In this document: positions 51,616-59,642 of the stretch, piece by piece
Numbering within the stretch: position 1 is the stretch's first letter
Layout: the number at the start of each line of letters is the position of its first letter
Source: DASRHT01 sp035293765
GTDB taxonomy: Bacteria; Chloroflexota; Ktedonobacteria; Ktedonobacterales; Ktedonobacteraceae
Length of the DNA stretch: 63,541 nt
Assembly (NCBI GenBank): GCA_035293765.1
Contig: DATGMF010000087.1
Coordinates: 1-63,541, forward strand
Direction: 5' to 3'
The notes under the pieces: generated by a model
What the model was told of the DNA's origin: nothing
What the model saw: only the letters and a program-made list of their open reading frames with translations
The model's database searches: none
Position numbers and translations under genes: made by a program

Positions 51616-54171
51616 GTGAAAGTCTATGGTCGTATTACCGTCTTTCCCGTTATGCCAACGCGGATCAATCGCCTGTATGAGCTGGCTTACAACCTCTGGT
51701 GGAGCTGGCATCCAGAGGCGCGCGCCCTTTACGGCTCCCTTGATCCCGACTTATGGGAACAGGTGGGACACAATCCCGTTCGCTTTCTCAGCGAGGTCCA
51801 ACCGCAGCATCTCGAAAAAGCGGCTGAGAATACGCAGTATCTCAACCAGTATGATAGCGTGATTAGCGATTTCGATCACTATATGCATCCTCGCCCCGAT
51901 GAAACGTGGTTCACCCAGAACTACCCCGAACTGACCGGCAAAACTATTGCTTACTTCTCAGCGGAATTCGGCCTTCATGAGGCGTTACCGATCTATTCGG
52001 GCGGCCTGGGCATTCTTTCCGGCGACCATTGTAAAGAAGCCAGCGATCTTGGCCTCCCCTTTGTCGGCGTCGGCTTCCTCTATCCCCAGGGCTACTTCCA
52101 CCAACGCGTCAACCGCGAGGGCAGACAGGAAGCATCCTATGATAAACTCCATTTCTCCGAGACGCCCGCCGTGCCTGCCGTCGGCGCGGATGGCAACGAG
52201 ATCGTGATTAGCGTTGACCTGCCCGGACGCCGCATTTATGCGAAAGTCTGGAAGCTGCTGGTGGGGCGCATCCCCCTCTACTTGATGGATACCGACGTGG
52301 CTCCCAACGCTCCGGCTGACCGCGAACTCTCGGCCCGCCTTTACGGTGGTGATCGCGAGATGCGTATCTCCCAGGAAATTGTGCTGGGTATTGGCGGAGT
52401 ACGAGCGTTACGTGCGCTCGGGATCGCGCCGGGTGCCTGGCATATCAACGAAGGGCACGCAGCCTTCCTCAGTCTGGAACGCTGCCGCGAACTGGTGGCA
52501 TCCGGTCTCAGCTTTCATGAGGCCAGCGAGGTCATCAAAGCGAACTCCCTCTTCACCACGCACACTCCTGTACCCGCGGGCAACGACACGTTCAACTATG
52601 AGCTGATCGATAAATACTTTGGCTCCTATTGGGGACAGCTTGGGCTGAACCGCGACCAGTTTATGGAGGTTGCGCGCGAGGATCATGGATGGGGTCCGAC
52701 TTACGGCATGACAGTGCTGGCACTCAAGCTTACAGGCATGCATAACGGAGTGAGCAAGCTGCATGGGCACGTTTCACGCCGGATGTGGCAATTCCTGTGG
52801 CCTGGCATCGACGTGGATGAGATCCCCATTGGCTACATTACCAACGGCGTCCATACGTTCTCATGGATTGCCCCCGAAATAAATGAGCTTTTCGGACGTT
52901 ATCTCGATAAAAATTGGGGCCGCTACGTTGACCAGCAAGCATTCTGGGACGAGCGCATTCATAACATTCCAGATGAAGAGCTATGGCAGGCGCATACGGT
53001 CCGCAAGGAACTTTTGATCGACTACGCACGCCATCGCTTGCAAAAGCAACATCTGCGCCTGGGCGAAGGCGCGCCCCAGATCACAGAACTTGAAGCTATG
53101 CTGACACCTGACGCCTTGATCATTGGCTTCGCCCGCCGGTTCGCGACCTACAAACGCGCAACCCTGCTCTTCCGCAATCGCGAACGCCTGCTCCGGCTCC
53201 TCAACAACCCCGAACGTCCCGTGCAGATTATCTTCGCGGGCAAGGCGCACCCGGCTGATGAACCTGGCAAAGCTCTGATCGAGCAAATTTATCGCGCGTC
53301 GCGCAGCGATGAGTTCCGTGGCAAGGTCATTTTCCTGGAAAACTACGATATCGAGATGGCACGCTATCTTGTTTCCGGCGCGGACCTCTGGCTGAACAAT
53401 CCGATTCGTCCCTACGAAGCCAGCGGCACCAGCGGTCAGAAGGCCGCACTCAACGGCCAACCAAATTGCAGCATTCTCGACGGCTGGTGGGCTGAAGGCT
53501 ACAACGGCCACAACGGCTGGGCCATCGGCGAGGAGCGCGAGTATCACGATCAGGAAATCCAGGCAGAAGCTGACAGCCTCTCTCTCTACCAGCTGCTCGA
53601 AGAAGAGATCGTCCCGACCTTCTTCGACCGGCGAGCAGATGGCATTCCTCATCGCTGGCTTGGCTATATGAAGGAGGCAATTCGTACCTGCACCCCTCAG
53701 TTTAGCATGCGACGCATGGTCAAGGAGTATACCACCCGCTACTATATCCCAGCAATTCAACAGAATATGCAGATCGTACAAAACCACTACGAGCAAGCTC
53801 GCACTCTGGCAGCGTGGAAGGAGCGCATCCGCCGGCAGTGGCATTCGCTGGAACTCTACGTTGATGGGAGGCGCGAGGGGCAACTCAGCCTGGGGGAGGC
53901 TATCGAGGTGCGAGCATGGGTGAGAGTAGCAGAACTGACTCCTGATGACCTGTGTGTCGAGCTGGTATATGGTAATGCCAAAGACGAGCAGGTGGTACCG
54001 GAACATACATTGCCCATGAGCTATACCAAGCGCGAACTTGATGGCTCCTATCGTTACGATATGCGCTTGCAGCCAGCTGCCAGTGGCAGTATAGCCTATA
54101 ATATCCGCGTTGTCCCCTTCCATCCAGAACTCAGAGAAAAGTACGAGCTGGGCCTAGTGCGCTGGGCATGA
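51616..54171 (+). CDS. glgP: Alpha-glucan (maltodextrin/glycogen) phosphorylase, GT35
   Basis: An 851-residue phosphorylase releasing glucose 1-phosphate from alpha-1,4-glucans. An N-terminal DUF3417-type part has INRLYELAYNLWWSWHPEAR. The core has AYFSAEFGLHEALPIYSGGL, GILSGDHCKEASDLG and ITNGVHTFSW. The PLP-lysine segment is EASGTSGQKAALNGQPNCSI, followed by LDGWWAEGYNG. This is the ThDP-independent, short bacterial/archaeal type. The GTG start at 51616 (VKVYGRITVFP) gives the family length. An in-frame ATG at 51427 would add a hydrophobic, non-conserved 63-residue stretch. A strong terminator follows. Confidence 0.93.
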   Translation: MKVYGRITVFPVMPTRINRLYELAYNLWWSWHPEARALYGSLDPDLWEQVGHNPVRFLSEVQPQHLEKAAENTQYLNQYDSVISDFDHYMHPRPDETWFTQNYPELTGKTIAYFSAEFGLHEALPIYSGGLGILSGDHCKEASDLGLPFVGVGFLYPQGYFHQRVNREGRQEASYDKLHFSETPAVPAVGADGNEIVISVDLPGRRIYAKVWKLLVGRIPLYLMDTDVAPNAPADRELSARLYGGDREMRISQEIVLGIGGVRALRALGIAPGAWHINEGHAAFLSLERCRELVASGLSFHEASEVIKANSLFTTHTPVPAGNDTFNYELIDKYFGSYWGQLGLNRDQFMEVAREDHGWGPTYGMTVLALKLTGMHNGVSKLHGHVSRRMWQFLWPGIDVDEIPIGYITNGVHTFSWIAPEINELFGRYLDKNWGRYVDQQAFWDERIHNIPDEELWQAHTVRKELLIDYARHRLQKQHLRLGEGAPQITELEAMLTPDALIIGFARRFATYKRATLLFRNRERLLRLLNNPERPVQIIFAGKAHPADEPGKALIEQIYRASRSDEFRGKVIFLENYDIEMARYLVSGADLWLNNPIRPYEASGTSGQKAALNGQPNCSILDGWWAEGYNGHNGWAIGEEREYHDQEIQAEADSLSLYQLLEEEIVPTFFDRRADGIPHRWLGYMKEAIRTCTPQFSMRRMVKEYTTRYYIPAIQQNMQIVQNHYEQARTLAAWKERIRRQWHSLELYVDGRREGQLSLGEAIEVRAWVRVAELTPDDLCVELVYGNAKDEQVVPEHTLPMSYTKRELDGSYRYDMRLQPAASGSIAYNIRVVPFHPELREKYELGLVRWA

Positions 54172-54176
54172 TAAAC

Positions 54177-54213
54177 GAGACGATCCTCCCTAAAGGGAGG
54201 ATCGTCTCTTTAA
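54177..54213. terminator. Rho-independent terminator after glgP
   Basis: A perfect 14-bp stem (GAGACGATCCTCCC, 54177-54190 with 54195-54208), loop TAAA, then TTTAAAG. It also lies downstream of the convergent Tat-protein gene. Confidence 0.88.
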
Positions 54214-54270
54214 AGCTTTTGAACGAACTTAAAAGGGATATCTGGAAACGGGTTTCCAGGCGCTTCCTTC

Positions 54271-55923
54271 TTAGGTAAGCTCAAGCAGTGGGAACGAACG
54301 ATGGCGGCGCGGCGGGATCAGGAAGTTCTGACGGCGGGTCGCGGTGATGAAGCGCTCCAGCCCATCATCTTCGGCTGCTGAGCCGGTCACACCTGCTGGA
54401 ATGCCGGTACCGGTGCCACCCTCACTGACTGCAACCATGTCGAGCGAGGCCGCATTGATACGCATCACGCGGAAGAACTCCGCGGTCGGCACGAAGACCA
54501 TGAACTCCAGCGTCGGCTGGACCGAACCATCGGGGACATCCAGCGACGAGAGGCCCGGACCGTCATTGCGGATATGCAGCGGCGTGCCGTCTGAGGCGCG
54601 CGAGGAGCGCTGCAACGCCTGCTCGTGGCCCACACGCAACTGCTTGGTCCCCTGCGCCAGCAGATCGGGGTCGAAGTTGGTCAGGTAATCATTGGCCCCG
54701 AAGAACGGATCGGGCAGGAAGGCGGACTGCTGCTGCGTCGCCAGGTTGCCCGTAGGAGCGCCCAGGCCGCCACCATTGGTAAAGGCATCATTAGGATCTA
54801 CTGGGAATGGTAGGCCAGGCGTGCCATCGGCCTTTTTGGAGCGGAACATATACTGCACGCGCTCGCTGTACGGCTCGGCGCCCGTGAACTTGTTGGAATC
54901 TTTGTTATAGAACTGGGCCAGGTCATCGATGTTGTGGGAGAAGTGCATGATCGAGCCATTGTCGAAGTAGTCTCCAGCAACCGCCGTGGTTAGACGCGCA
55001 TGGCTGGTACCGACAAAGGTCACGACCGCCGCACTGGGGGCGCTACCCGCCAGTTGCTGGTCCACAAAGCCCATCCACATCGAGGAGGCCGGATTGATCT
55101 CGGTATGGATCGTGGTGAACGGCGCTTGCCCGAGAGCCGCAGCATCATCGGCCAGTGTGCGCGGCAGCCCCGGCTGCACAAAGTTCAAGCGCGCGGTCTG
55201 GAAGCTGAAGAGGCCATTGAATGCTGGAGAGGGTACGCTATTGCCATTAAGGCTATTGCTTCCCGCAACCCAGGCTGCGATATCGGTGAGGTTACCCAGC
55301 GAATCACTGCGCAGGGTAAAGAGCACATCGTTGCTCTCAATCTGGACCGGCACATTGAAGGTCGCTTTGGTCACATTGGGATTATTGGGCGAGACATCGG
55401 TCGGGCTGGGTACGGCCTCTTCCAGCACGAAGCGGTTGTGATTGGTACTCAGGCGCGGCATATGGCTCGCCACCAGGCTAGCAGGCAAGCGATTGAAGTA
55501 GGGCAGACCATAGGACACGAAAGTAAAGACGCCACTGGGGCTGAAGGGAAAATTCGCCTCAATCGTTGCCAGGGCGTTAGAAAGTACCTGTTGATCGCTC
55601 TTGGTGGGGTTACGTGTGAGCTTGGCTGGTACCAGCAGAGTGTAAGTCACGCCAAACTGAACCGGAACGCCTGCGATGGTTTGAGCGGGATGGACAAAAG
55701 CGCCAATGTCAAACTGGGTATCGGGGAGCGCCAATGGCATAGCATTCGCGACACGGGAGGGCATCCAGGGAGAGCCGACGGTGGCAAGCGCGGCTGCGCT
55801 GGCTCCCGCTACTTTGAGCAGGGTACGACGATTCACAGCAGGGGCTGGAATTTTGACGAACTGATCTGGCGTGATAATTTTCCCGGATCGGGGGACACGA
55901 TTTGGTCTACATCGAGGGTCCAT
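54271..55923 (-). CDS. Tat-exported protein of unknown function
   Basis: A 550-residue protein with a twin-arginine signal: NRRTLLKVAGASAAALATVG at about 31-50, followed by a cleavage region (SRVANAMPL). Folded, probably cofactor-binding export is therefore expected. The mature part is rich in Asn, Pro and Phe, with segments SSMWMGFVDQQLAGSAPS, FDNGSIMHFSHNIDDLAQFY and YSERVQYMFRSKKADG. Several conserved-looking His and Arg residues could be heme or metal ligands, as in exported peroxidase-like proteins, but I cannot assign a family. ATG 55923 is preferred to 55956 (AAGGA 8 nt upstream). The leader is very long (about 570 nt). Confidence 0.75.
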   Translation of the reverse strand: MDPRCRPNRVPRSGKIITPDQFVKIPAPAVNRRTLLKVAGASAAALATVGSPWMPSRVANAMPLALPDTQFDIGAFVHPAQTIAGVPVQFGVTYTLLVPAKLTRNPTKSDQQVLSNALATIEANFPFSPSGVFTFVSYGLPYFNRLPASLVASHMPRLSTNHNRFVLEEAVPSPTDVSPNNPNVTKATFNVPVQIESNDVLFTLRSDSLGNLTDIAAWVAGSNSLNGNSVPSPAFNGLFSFQTARLNFVQPGLPRTLADDAAALGQAPFTTIHTEINPASSMWMGFVDQQLAGSAPSAAVVTFVGTSHARLTTAVAGDYFDNGSIMHFSHNIDDLAQFYNKDSNKFTGAEPYSERVQYMFRSKKADGTPGLPFPVDPNDAFTNGGGLGAPTGNLATQQQSAFLPDPFFGANDYLTNFDPDLLAQGTKQLRVGHEQALQRSSRASDGTPLHIRNDGPGLSSLDVPDGSVQPTLEFMVFVPTAEFFRVMRINAASLDMVAVSEGGTGTGIPAGVTGSAAEDDGLERFITATRRQNFLIPPRRHRSFPLLELT

Positions 55924-56500
55924 AGGAAAATCCTTCTTTCGTATGATCCATAACAACGCAAGCTATGAGATTCCAGGCATGATCCTTTAGTCCACGGTCG
56001 CTCTCCTAAAAAAACAGAGTAGGAGAAGAAGGTCATCCTGGCGAGGGAACAGGCCATGTGCTATCAACGAGCTTCTTGCACATCCCCTCAAAGAAGATAG
56101 AAGGTACCACCTCCTTCTATGCTCAAATCCATCCTCCAGAACAAATATTCCTCCTCTAAAAAGGCAACTTCTGGCTGGAGGTCCTATCGCTCAAAACATC
56201 CTCCTGACCCGTAAGCAGGCCGCTCACAGCAAAGTTTTTTACTACATGGGGATGTTTCGATCTTATGAAAAATACTGCTGCTTTTTAAGCAGCGCATCTT
56301 CCACTTCCTTTTCTTCTGCTACTGGCACCACCGCAGAATTCCTGGGAAGAAATCCTCCATGACTTTGATGAAAAGCCCCTTCTTATGTAATTTCTTTGCA
56401 ATCTCTTGCCAGGCGATCTTTTAGCCTTTTGCTAGCTTAAAACTGCATACATTGTTTGCAATTCACCTATAAGCATAAGACAGGTATTTCTTCTTGTTCG
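55924..56500 (-). promoter_or_regulatory. Long 5' leader of the Tat-exported protein gene
   Basis: No gene is visible in this stretch. Transcribed from the promoter at 56503-56531 it would give a leader of about 570 nt. Short blocks resemble the family B leader: CTTTGCTGTG, GGTCAGGAG and GCGATAGG, in the same order (minus strand, 56235 to 56183). The similarity is brief and could be chance. Confidence 0.4.
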
Positions 56501-56502
56501 AT

Positions 56503-56531
56503 ATTATAAATAACAAACTCTGCGTTGTCAA
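56503..56531 (-). promoter_or_regulatory. Perfect consensus sigma-70 promoter (minus strand)
   Basis: On the minus strand TTGACA (56531-56526) and TATAAT (56508-56503) are spaced 17 bp apart, with both hexamers fully consensus. It points to the Tat-protein gene. The dyad array begins 72 bp upstream of it. Confidence 0.85.
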
Positions 56532-56602
56532 GGAAAAAATCTAAAAGTCCTAAAAAAATTTTTTTCTTCTTTGAACTTCACAGTACTTTTTTGTAGTTAA
56601 AA

Positions 56603-56840
56603 AGTAAAATCGATTGCACTCCTCCTTTCACATCTAGCAGGTCATCAGCGGAGTAATAAGTAAATCGATTATACTCATCCTCTCATCTTTCATGGATATC
56701 AGCGGAGTAATAAGTAAATCGATTATATCCACTATCCCGCCTTCCACGAGCCATCTACGGGATAATGAGTAAATCGATTATACTCGCTATCTTATTTCTC
56801 ACCAGCTATTTGCGGAATAATGAGTAAACCGATTATACTC
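56603..56840. repeat. Five dyad repeats at 55-bp period
   Basis: Copies of AGTAAATCGATTATACTC start at 56603 (variant with GCACTC), 56659, 56713 (ending ATATCC), 56768 and 56823 (AAACCG). The spacings are 56, 54, 55 and 55 bp. Each is an imperfect dyad (GAGTA..AATCGATT..TACTC). Most are preceded by a related CGGA(G/A)TAAT(A/G) half, making a unit of about 29 bp separated by variable 26-bp stretches. This looks like an operator or architectural-protein array serving the consensus promoter just downstream on the minus strand. Confidence 0.8.
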
Positions 56841-57049
56841 ATCCTCTTACTGCTCACGAAAAAGTCTCAGAGAAAAACAAAGTAGCCTTTTTGGTAACAA
56901 TCTCCATCATGCCCGCTCAGGATAAACTCTTCATTTCAGAGGCAGCGATTTACCTCTCCGATAACGGTTTGCCTCTTAGATCATGAAGACGATATAATAA
57001 CTAAGATGACATGCCATCCTGTGAGATTGAGCAAAGAAAGAAGGGCACT
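56841..57049. other. Upstream region of the small membrane protein gene
   Basis: AT-rich, with GACGATATAATAACTA (TATAAT-like, about 56990) as a possible -10 element for the gene at 57050. No RNA gene or coding sequence is seen. Confidence 0.4.
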
Positions 57050-57451
57050 ATGTTATTCGGTATTATTATTCTCTTCGCTATCTTTCTGGGTCTTATTGCT
57101 CTGTTGCTGAATGCTTTCTGGATATGGATGCTTGTCGTTTGCGCCCTCAACAAGCAACTAAAAGAGACACCAAAGGTCCTCTGGATACTGCTGATCATCT
57201 TTACCCATGCGTTAGGCGCGGCTATTTACTTTTTTGCAGAGTATCTCCCCGGGCGCCGCCAACCCCAATTTGCTTATATTGCGCCGGGGCCAGGGCGTGA
57301 GCCGAACCACTCTTATATACAGGGATACCAAATGCAACAGGAGAGGCCGCCCTATCAAGCAGGAGAGCAGCAGAGAAGCGGTGAGCAACCTCAATATGAA
57401 CCATATGAGCGCCCCCAGGCCCACTATCCTGAGCAGATTCAGGAACAGTAG
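57050..57451 (+). CDS. Small membrane protein with PLDc_N-type domain
   Basis: A 133-residue protein. Two transmembrane helices (about 2-32 and 41-62: LLIIFTHALGAAIYFFAEYL) form a phospholipase-D N-terminal-type (PLDc_N) anchor with the conserved W-(I/L)-x-(I/L)..H-x-x-G-A-x-x-Y pattern. A roughly 70-residue Gln/Pro/Tyr-rich cytoplasmic tail follows. These stand-alone domains have no known enzymatic role. ATG 57050 has AAGAAGGGC upstream. The next gene starts 111 bp later. Confidence 0.75.
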   Translation: MLFGIIILFAIFLGLIALLLNAFWIWMLVVCALNKQLKETPKVLWILLIIFTHALGAAIYFFAEYLPGRRQPQFAYIAPGPGREPNHSYIQGYQMQQERPPYQAGEQQRSGEQPQYEPYERPQAHYPEQIQEQ

Positions 57452-57562
57452 CATTACTGCTGATCTATCCAATAGCAGATGCTCTTTGAAATCTGCTTTT
57501 CACCAGTTTATAATGATACCCGATAGCTATTCTTGAGCATGCTTTTTATCGGAGTTACACGT

Positions 57563-59530
57563 ATGTACGATAGGCTTTTCCAGCCATTGCGCATTGGTCC
57601 GCGTGAAACGGGCAACCGTATCATCTTTGGCAGCCACACCACAAATCTTGCCCGCCACAATCAACTTAGCGCGCAGCATAAAGACTATTATGCCGCCAGG
57701 GCCGCCGGTGGCGCCGGTATGATTGTGCTGGAAGAGCATATCGTGCATCCTTCCGATCTGCCCTACGAGAGCGCAGTCCTGGGCTATCTGCCAGTAACAT
57801 CACGAGCTATAGCGGTGGTAACCGAGCAAATCCACGCTCACAACGCGCTGGCAATAGTGCAACTCAACCACAATGGGCAGCAATCGAGCAGCGACCACAA
57901 TCAACGAGAGCTATGGGCGCCATCTCCCGTACCAAATGTATCTTCGCGCGAAGTGCCCAAAGCGATGGAACAGGGCGATATCCGCGCTGTGATTGATGGT
58001 TTCGCTCAAGTGGCGCGTTATGCGGTACAGGGCGGTGCGGATGGGGTAGAGCTCCAGGTAGCGGACAGCTCACTTTTACGCCAGTTTCTCTCCCCTCTCA
58101 CCAATCAACGCACCGACCGGTATGGCGGCCCTCTGGAAAACCGCTTGCGCTTCGTGCAGGAGACCATCGAAGCGGTTGACGCTGTTCTTGGAGCAGATCG
58201 TGTGCTGGGCCTGCGCTTCTGTGCGGATGAACTTGCGCCCTGGGCAGGGTTAACGCCTGAGCAAAGCACAGAGATCGCTCGCATGCTCATTGAAACCGGA
58301 CGCATTGACTATATGACTATCACACTTGGCAGTATCTTTAGCACGCAGATGTTCCCTTTCCATGCATCAATGCATGTGCCTCCAGGTTACGCCGTTCACC
58401 TGGCAGCAGCTATCAAGGCAGCCGTCAATGTACCCGTCTTCGCCGCCGGTCGCATCATGAATGCAGCGCAGGCGGAGCGCATTCTGAGAGAAGAACGGGC
58501 CGATGGAGTAGAGCTGATTCGCCCCCTGATTGCCGATCCCAATCTTCCGCAGCTCTCGCGAGCGAACCTTGCCGAGCGCGTGCGCCCGTGCATCGCCTGC
58601 AATCAGGGTTGCCAGGTGCGCAGCATCATCAACGCCACCATCAGTTGCAATGTCAATCCCGACGTTACTAACACTCATCCTCTGCCGCTGTCAACTCAAG
58701 CAGAGCCGATCAGCGATAGCCAGCAATCATCCGTCTGGGTCATCGGCTCGGGTCCCGCAGGGCTTGAAGCTGCTCGTACGGCTGCATTACGCGGGCATGC
58801 AGTAACACTCTACGAACGCGAGGAAGCGCTCGGAGGCACGGTTGCGCTGGCGGCAAAGGGGCCTGGGCGCAGCGAGCTTCAACTCATCACTGATTATTTA
58901 CAGGCAGAACTGAAACATCTAGGCGTAACCATCTATACAAACACCGAGGTGACAGCCGAGATGGTATTAGAGTGCCGCCCGGCAACAGTGATCGTGGCTA
59001 CAGGAGCGTATCCCGGTACGGGATTGCTGCCTATCCCCGGGCACGATCTGCCTCACGTCACGAATATACGCGAGGTGCTGGAAGGGAAGCAGGTCGAAGG
59101 TCAGAATGTGCTGGTGATTGACGAAATCGGCTCGCATGGCGTGCTCTCCGTCGTCGAACTGCTAGCAGCGCAGGGGAAGCGCGTCGAAGTCGTGAGCGAA
59201 GATTGGTATATCGGGCATGATCTGGCCTCTACCCACGATATTGTGCAATGGATGCAGCGCATACTTGCTCATGGCGTGACGCTGACCACCCATACAACGG
59301 TGACGCGCATTGAGCCAGGCCAGGTGATCCTGACGGACCGTTTCGCGGAAGACGAGCAGGTACGCCTGGTTGACGCGGTTGTGCTGGGAACTTATGAGCA
59401 GCCAGCGCAGGAGTTGTATCTTGCGCTCAAGGGTCGCGTTCCGCGCCTCTTCCGCATTGGTGATTGCGTCGCGCCACGGCGCATTGAACAGGCTATATTA
59501 GAGGGACGCCGCGTCGGCGAGCAAATTTAA
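57563..59530 (+). CDS. Old Yellow Enzyme-FAD fusion oxidoreductase (FadH-like), copy 1
   Basis: A 655-residue flavoenzyme. Residues of about 1-340 are an FMN TIM barrel of the OYE family (YDRLFQPLRIGPRETGNRII, NHNGQQSS, TDRYGGPLENRLRF). An FeS-binding cysteine set (CIACNQGCQVR..SCNVNP) follows at about 346-370. From about 390 there is an FAD/NAD(P)-binding domain (WVIGSGPAGLEAARTAALRG). This is the 2,4-dienoyl-CoA reductase/TMADH layout. ATG 57563 (MYDRLFQPL) begins at the barrel. With the next gene it forms a tandem pair like the two OYE-type enzymes reported near mycofactocin loci, but no mycofactocin gene is in the window. Confidence 0.88.
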   Translation: MYDRLFQPLRIGPRETGNRIIFGSHTTNLARHNQLSAQHKDYYAARAAGGAGMIVLEEHIVHPSDLPYESAVLGYLPVTSRAIAVVTEQIHAHNALAIVQLNHNGQQSSSDHNQRELWAPSPVPNVSSREVPKAMEQGDIRAVIDGFAQVARYAVQGGADGVELQVADSSLLRQFLSPLTNQRTDRYGGPLENRLRFVQETIEAVDAVLGADRVLGLRFCADELAPWAGLTPEQSTEIARMLIETGRIDYMTITLGSIFSTQMFPFHASMHVPPGYAVHLAAAIKAAVNVPVFAAGRIMNAAQAERILREERADGVELIRPLIADPNLPQLSRANLAERVRPCIACNQGCQVRSIINATISCNVNPDVTNTHPLPLSTQAEPISDSQQSSVWVIGSGPAGLEAARTAALRGHAVTLYEREEALGGTVALAAKGPGRSELQLITDYLQAELKHLGVTIYTNTEVTAEMVLECRPATVIVATGAYPGTGLLPIPGHDLPHVTNIREVLEGKQVEGQNVLVIDEIGSHGVLSVVELLAAQGKRVEVVSEDWYIGHDLASTHDIVQWMQRILAHGVTLTTHTTVTRIEPGQVILTDRFAEDEQVRLVDAVVLGTYEQPAQELYLALKGRVPRLFRIGDCVAPRRIEQAILEGRRVGEQI

Positions 59531-59618
59531 TTTCAGTACCCCCAGTGGGTCGAGCCAGTCATCAACTCGCAGCGCCCTCCTTGAGGGAGGGTCTAGATAT
59601 CATATCTAAAAATGTCAA
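59531..59618 (-). ncRNA. Promoter-hairpin repeat element, copy 4 (inverted, antisense)
   Basis: On the minus strand TTGACA (59618-59613) is kept, the -10 is degenerate (TCTAGA region), and the RNA part is conserved: CCTCCCTCAAGGAGG, then CTCGACCC and GGGGGTACTGAAA. It ends beside the stop codon of the upstream oxidoreductase gene. It is again antisense to that gene, even though this operon is on the opposite strand from the other three hosts. Confidence 0.55.
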
Positions 59619-59642
59619 AGGGAAATGCCTTAGGGAGTTATC

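Noticed and set aside
52981..54123. A 380-codon minus-strand open frame opposite the glucan phosphorylase gene
   Set aside because: The plus-strand frame has all GT35 motifs; the opposite frame has no family features and is a by-product of GC-rich codons.
55000..55953. A 317-codon plus-strand open frame opposite the Tat-protein gene
   Set aside because: The minus-strand frame has a twin-arginine signal and normal protein composition; the antisense frame lacks a ribosome-binding site.
56603..56840. Regular repeats with variable stretches between them, resembling a short CRISPR array
   Set aside because: The repeats differ from each other at several positions, the intervening stretches share sub-motifs, there are no cas genes, and the units are dyads suited to protein binding.
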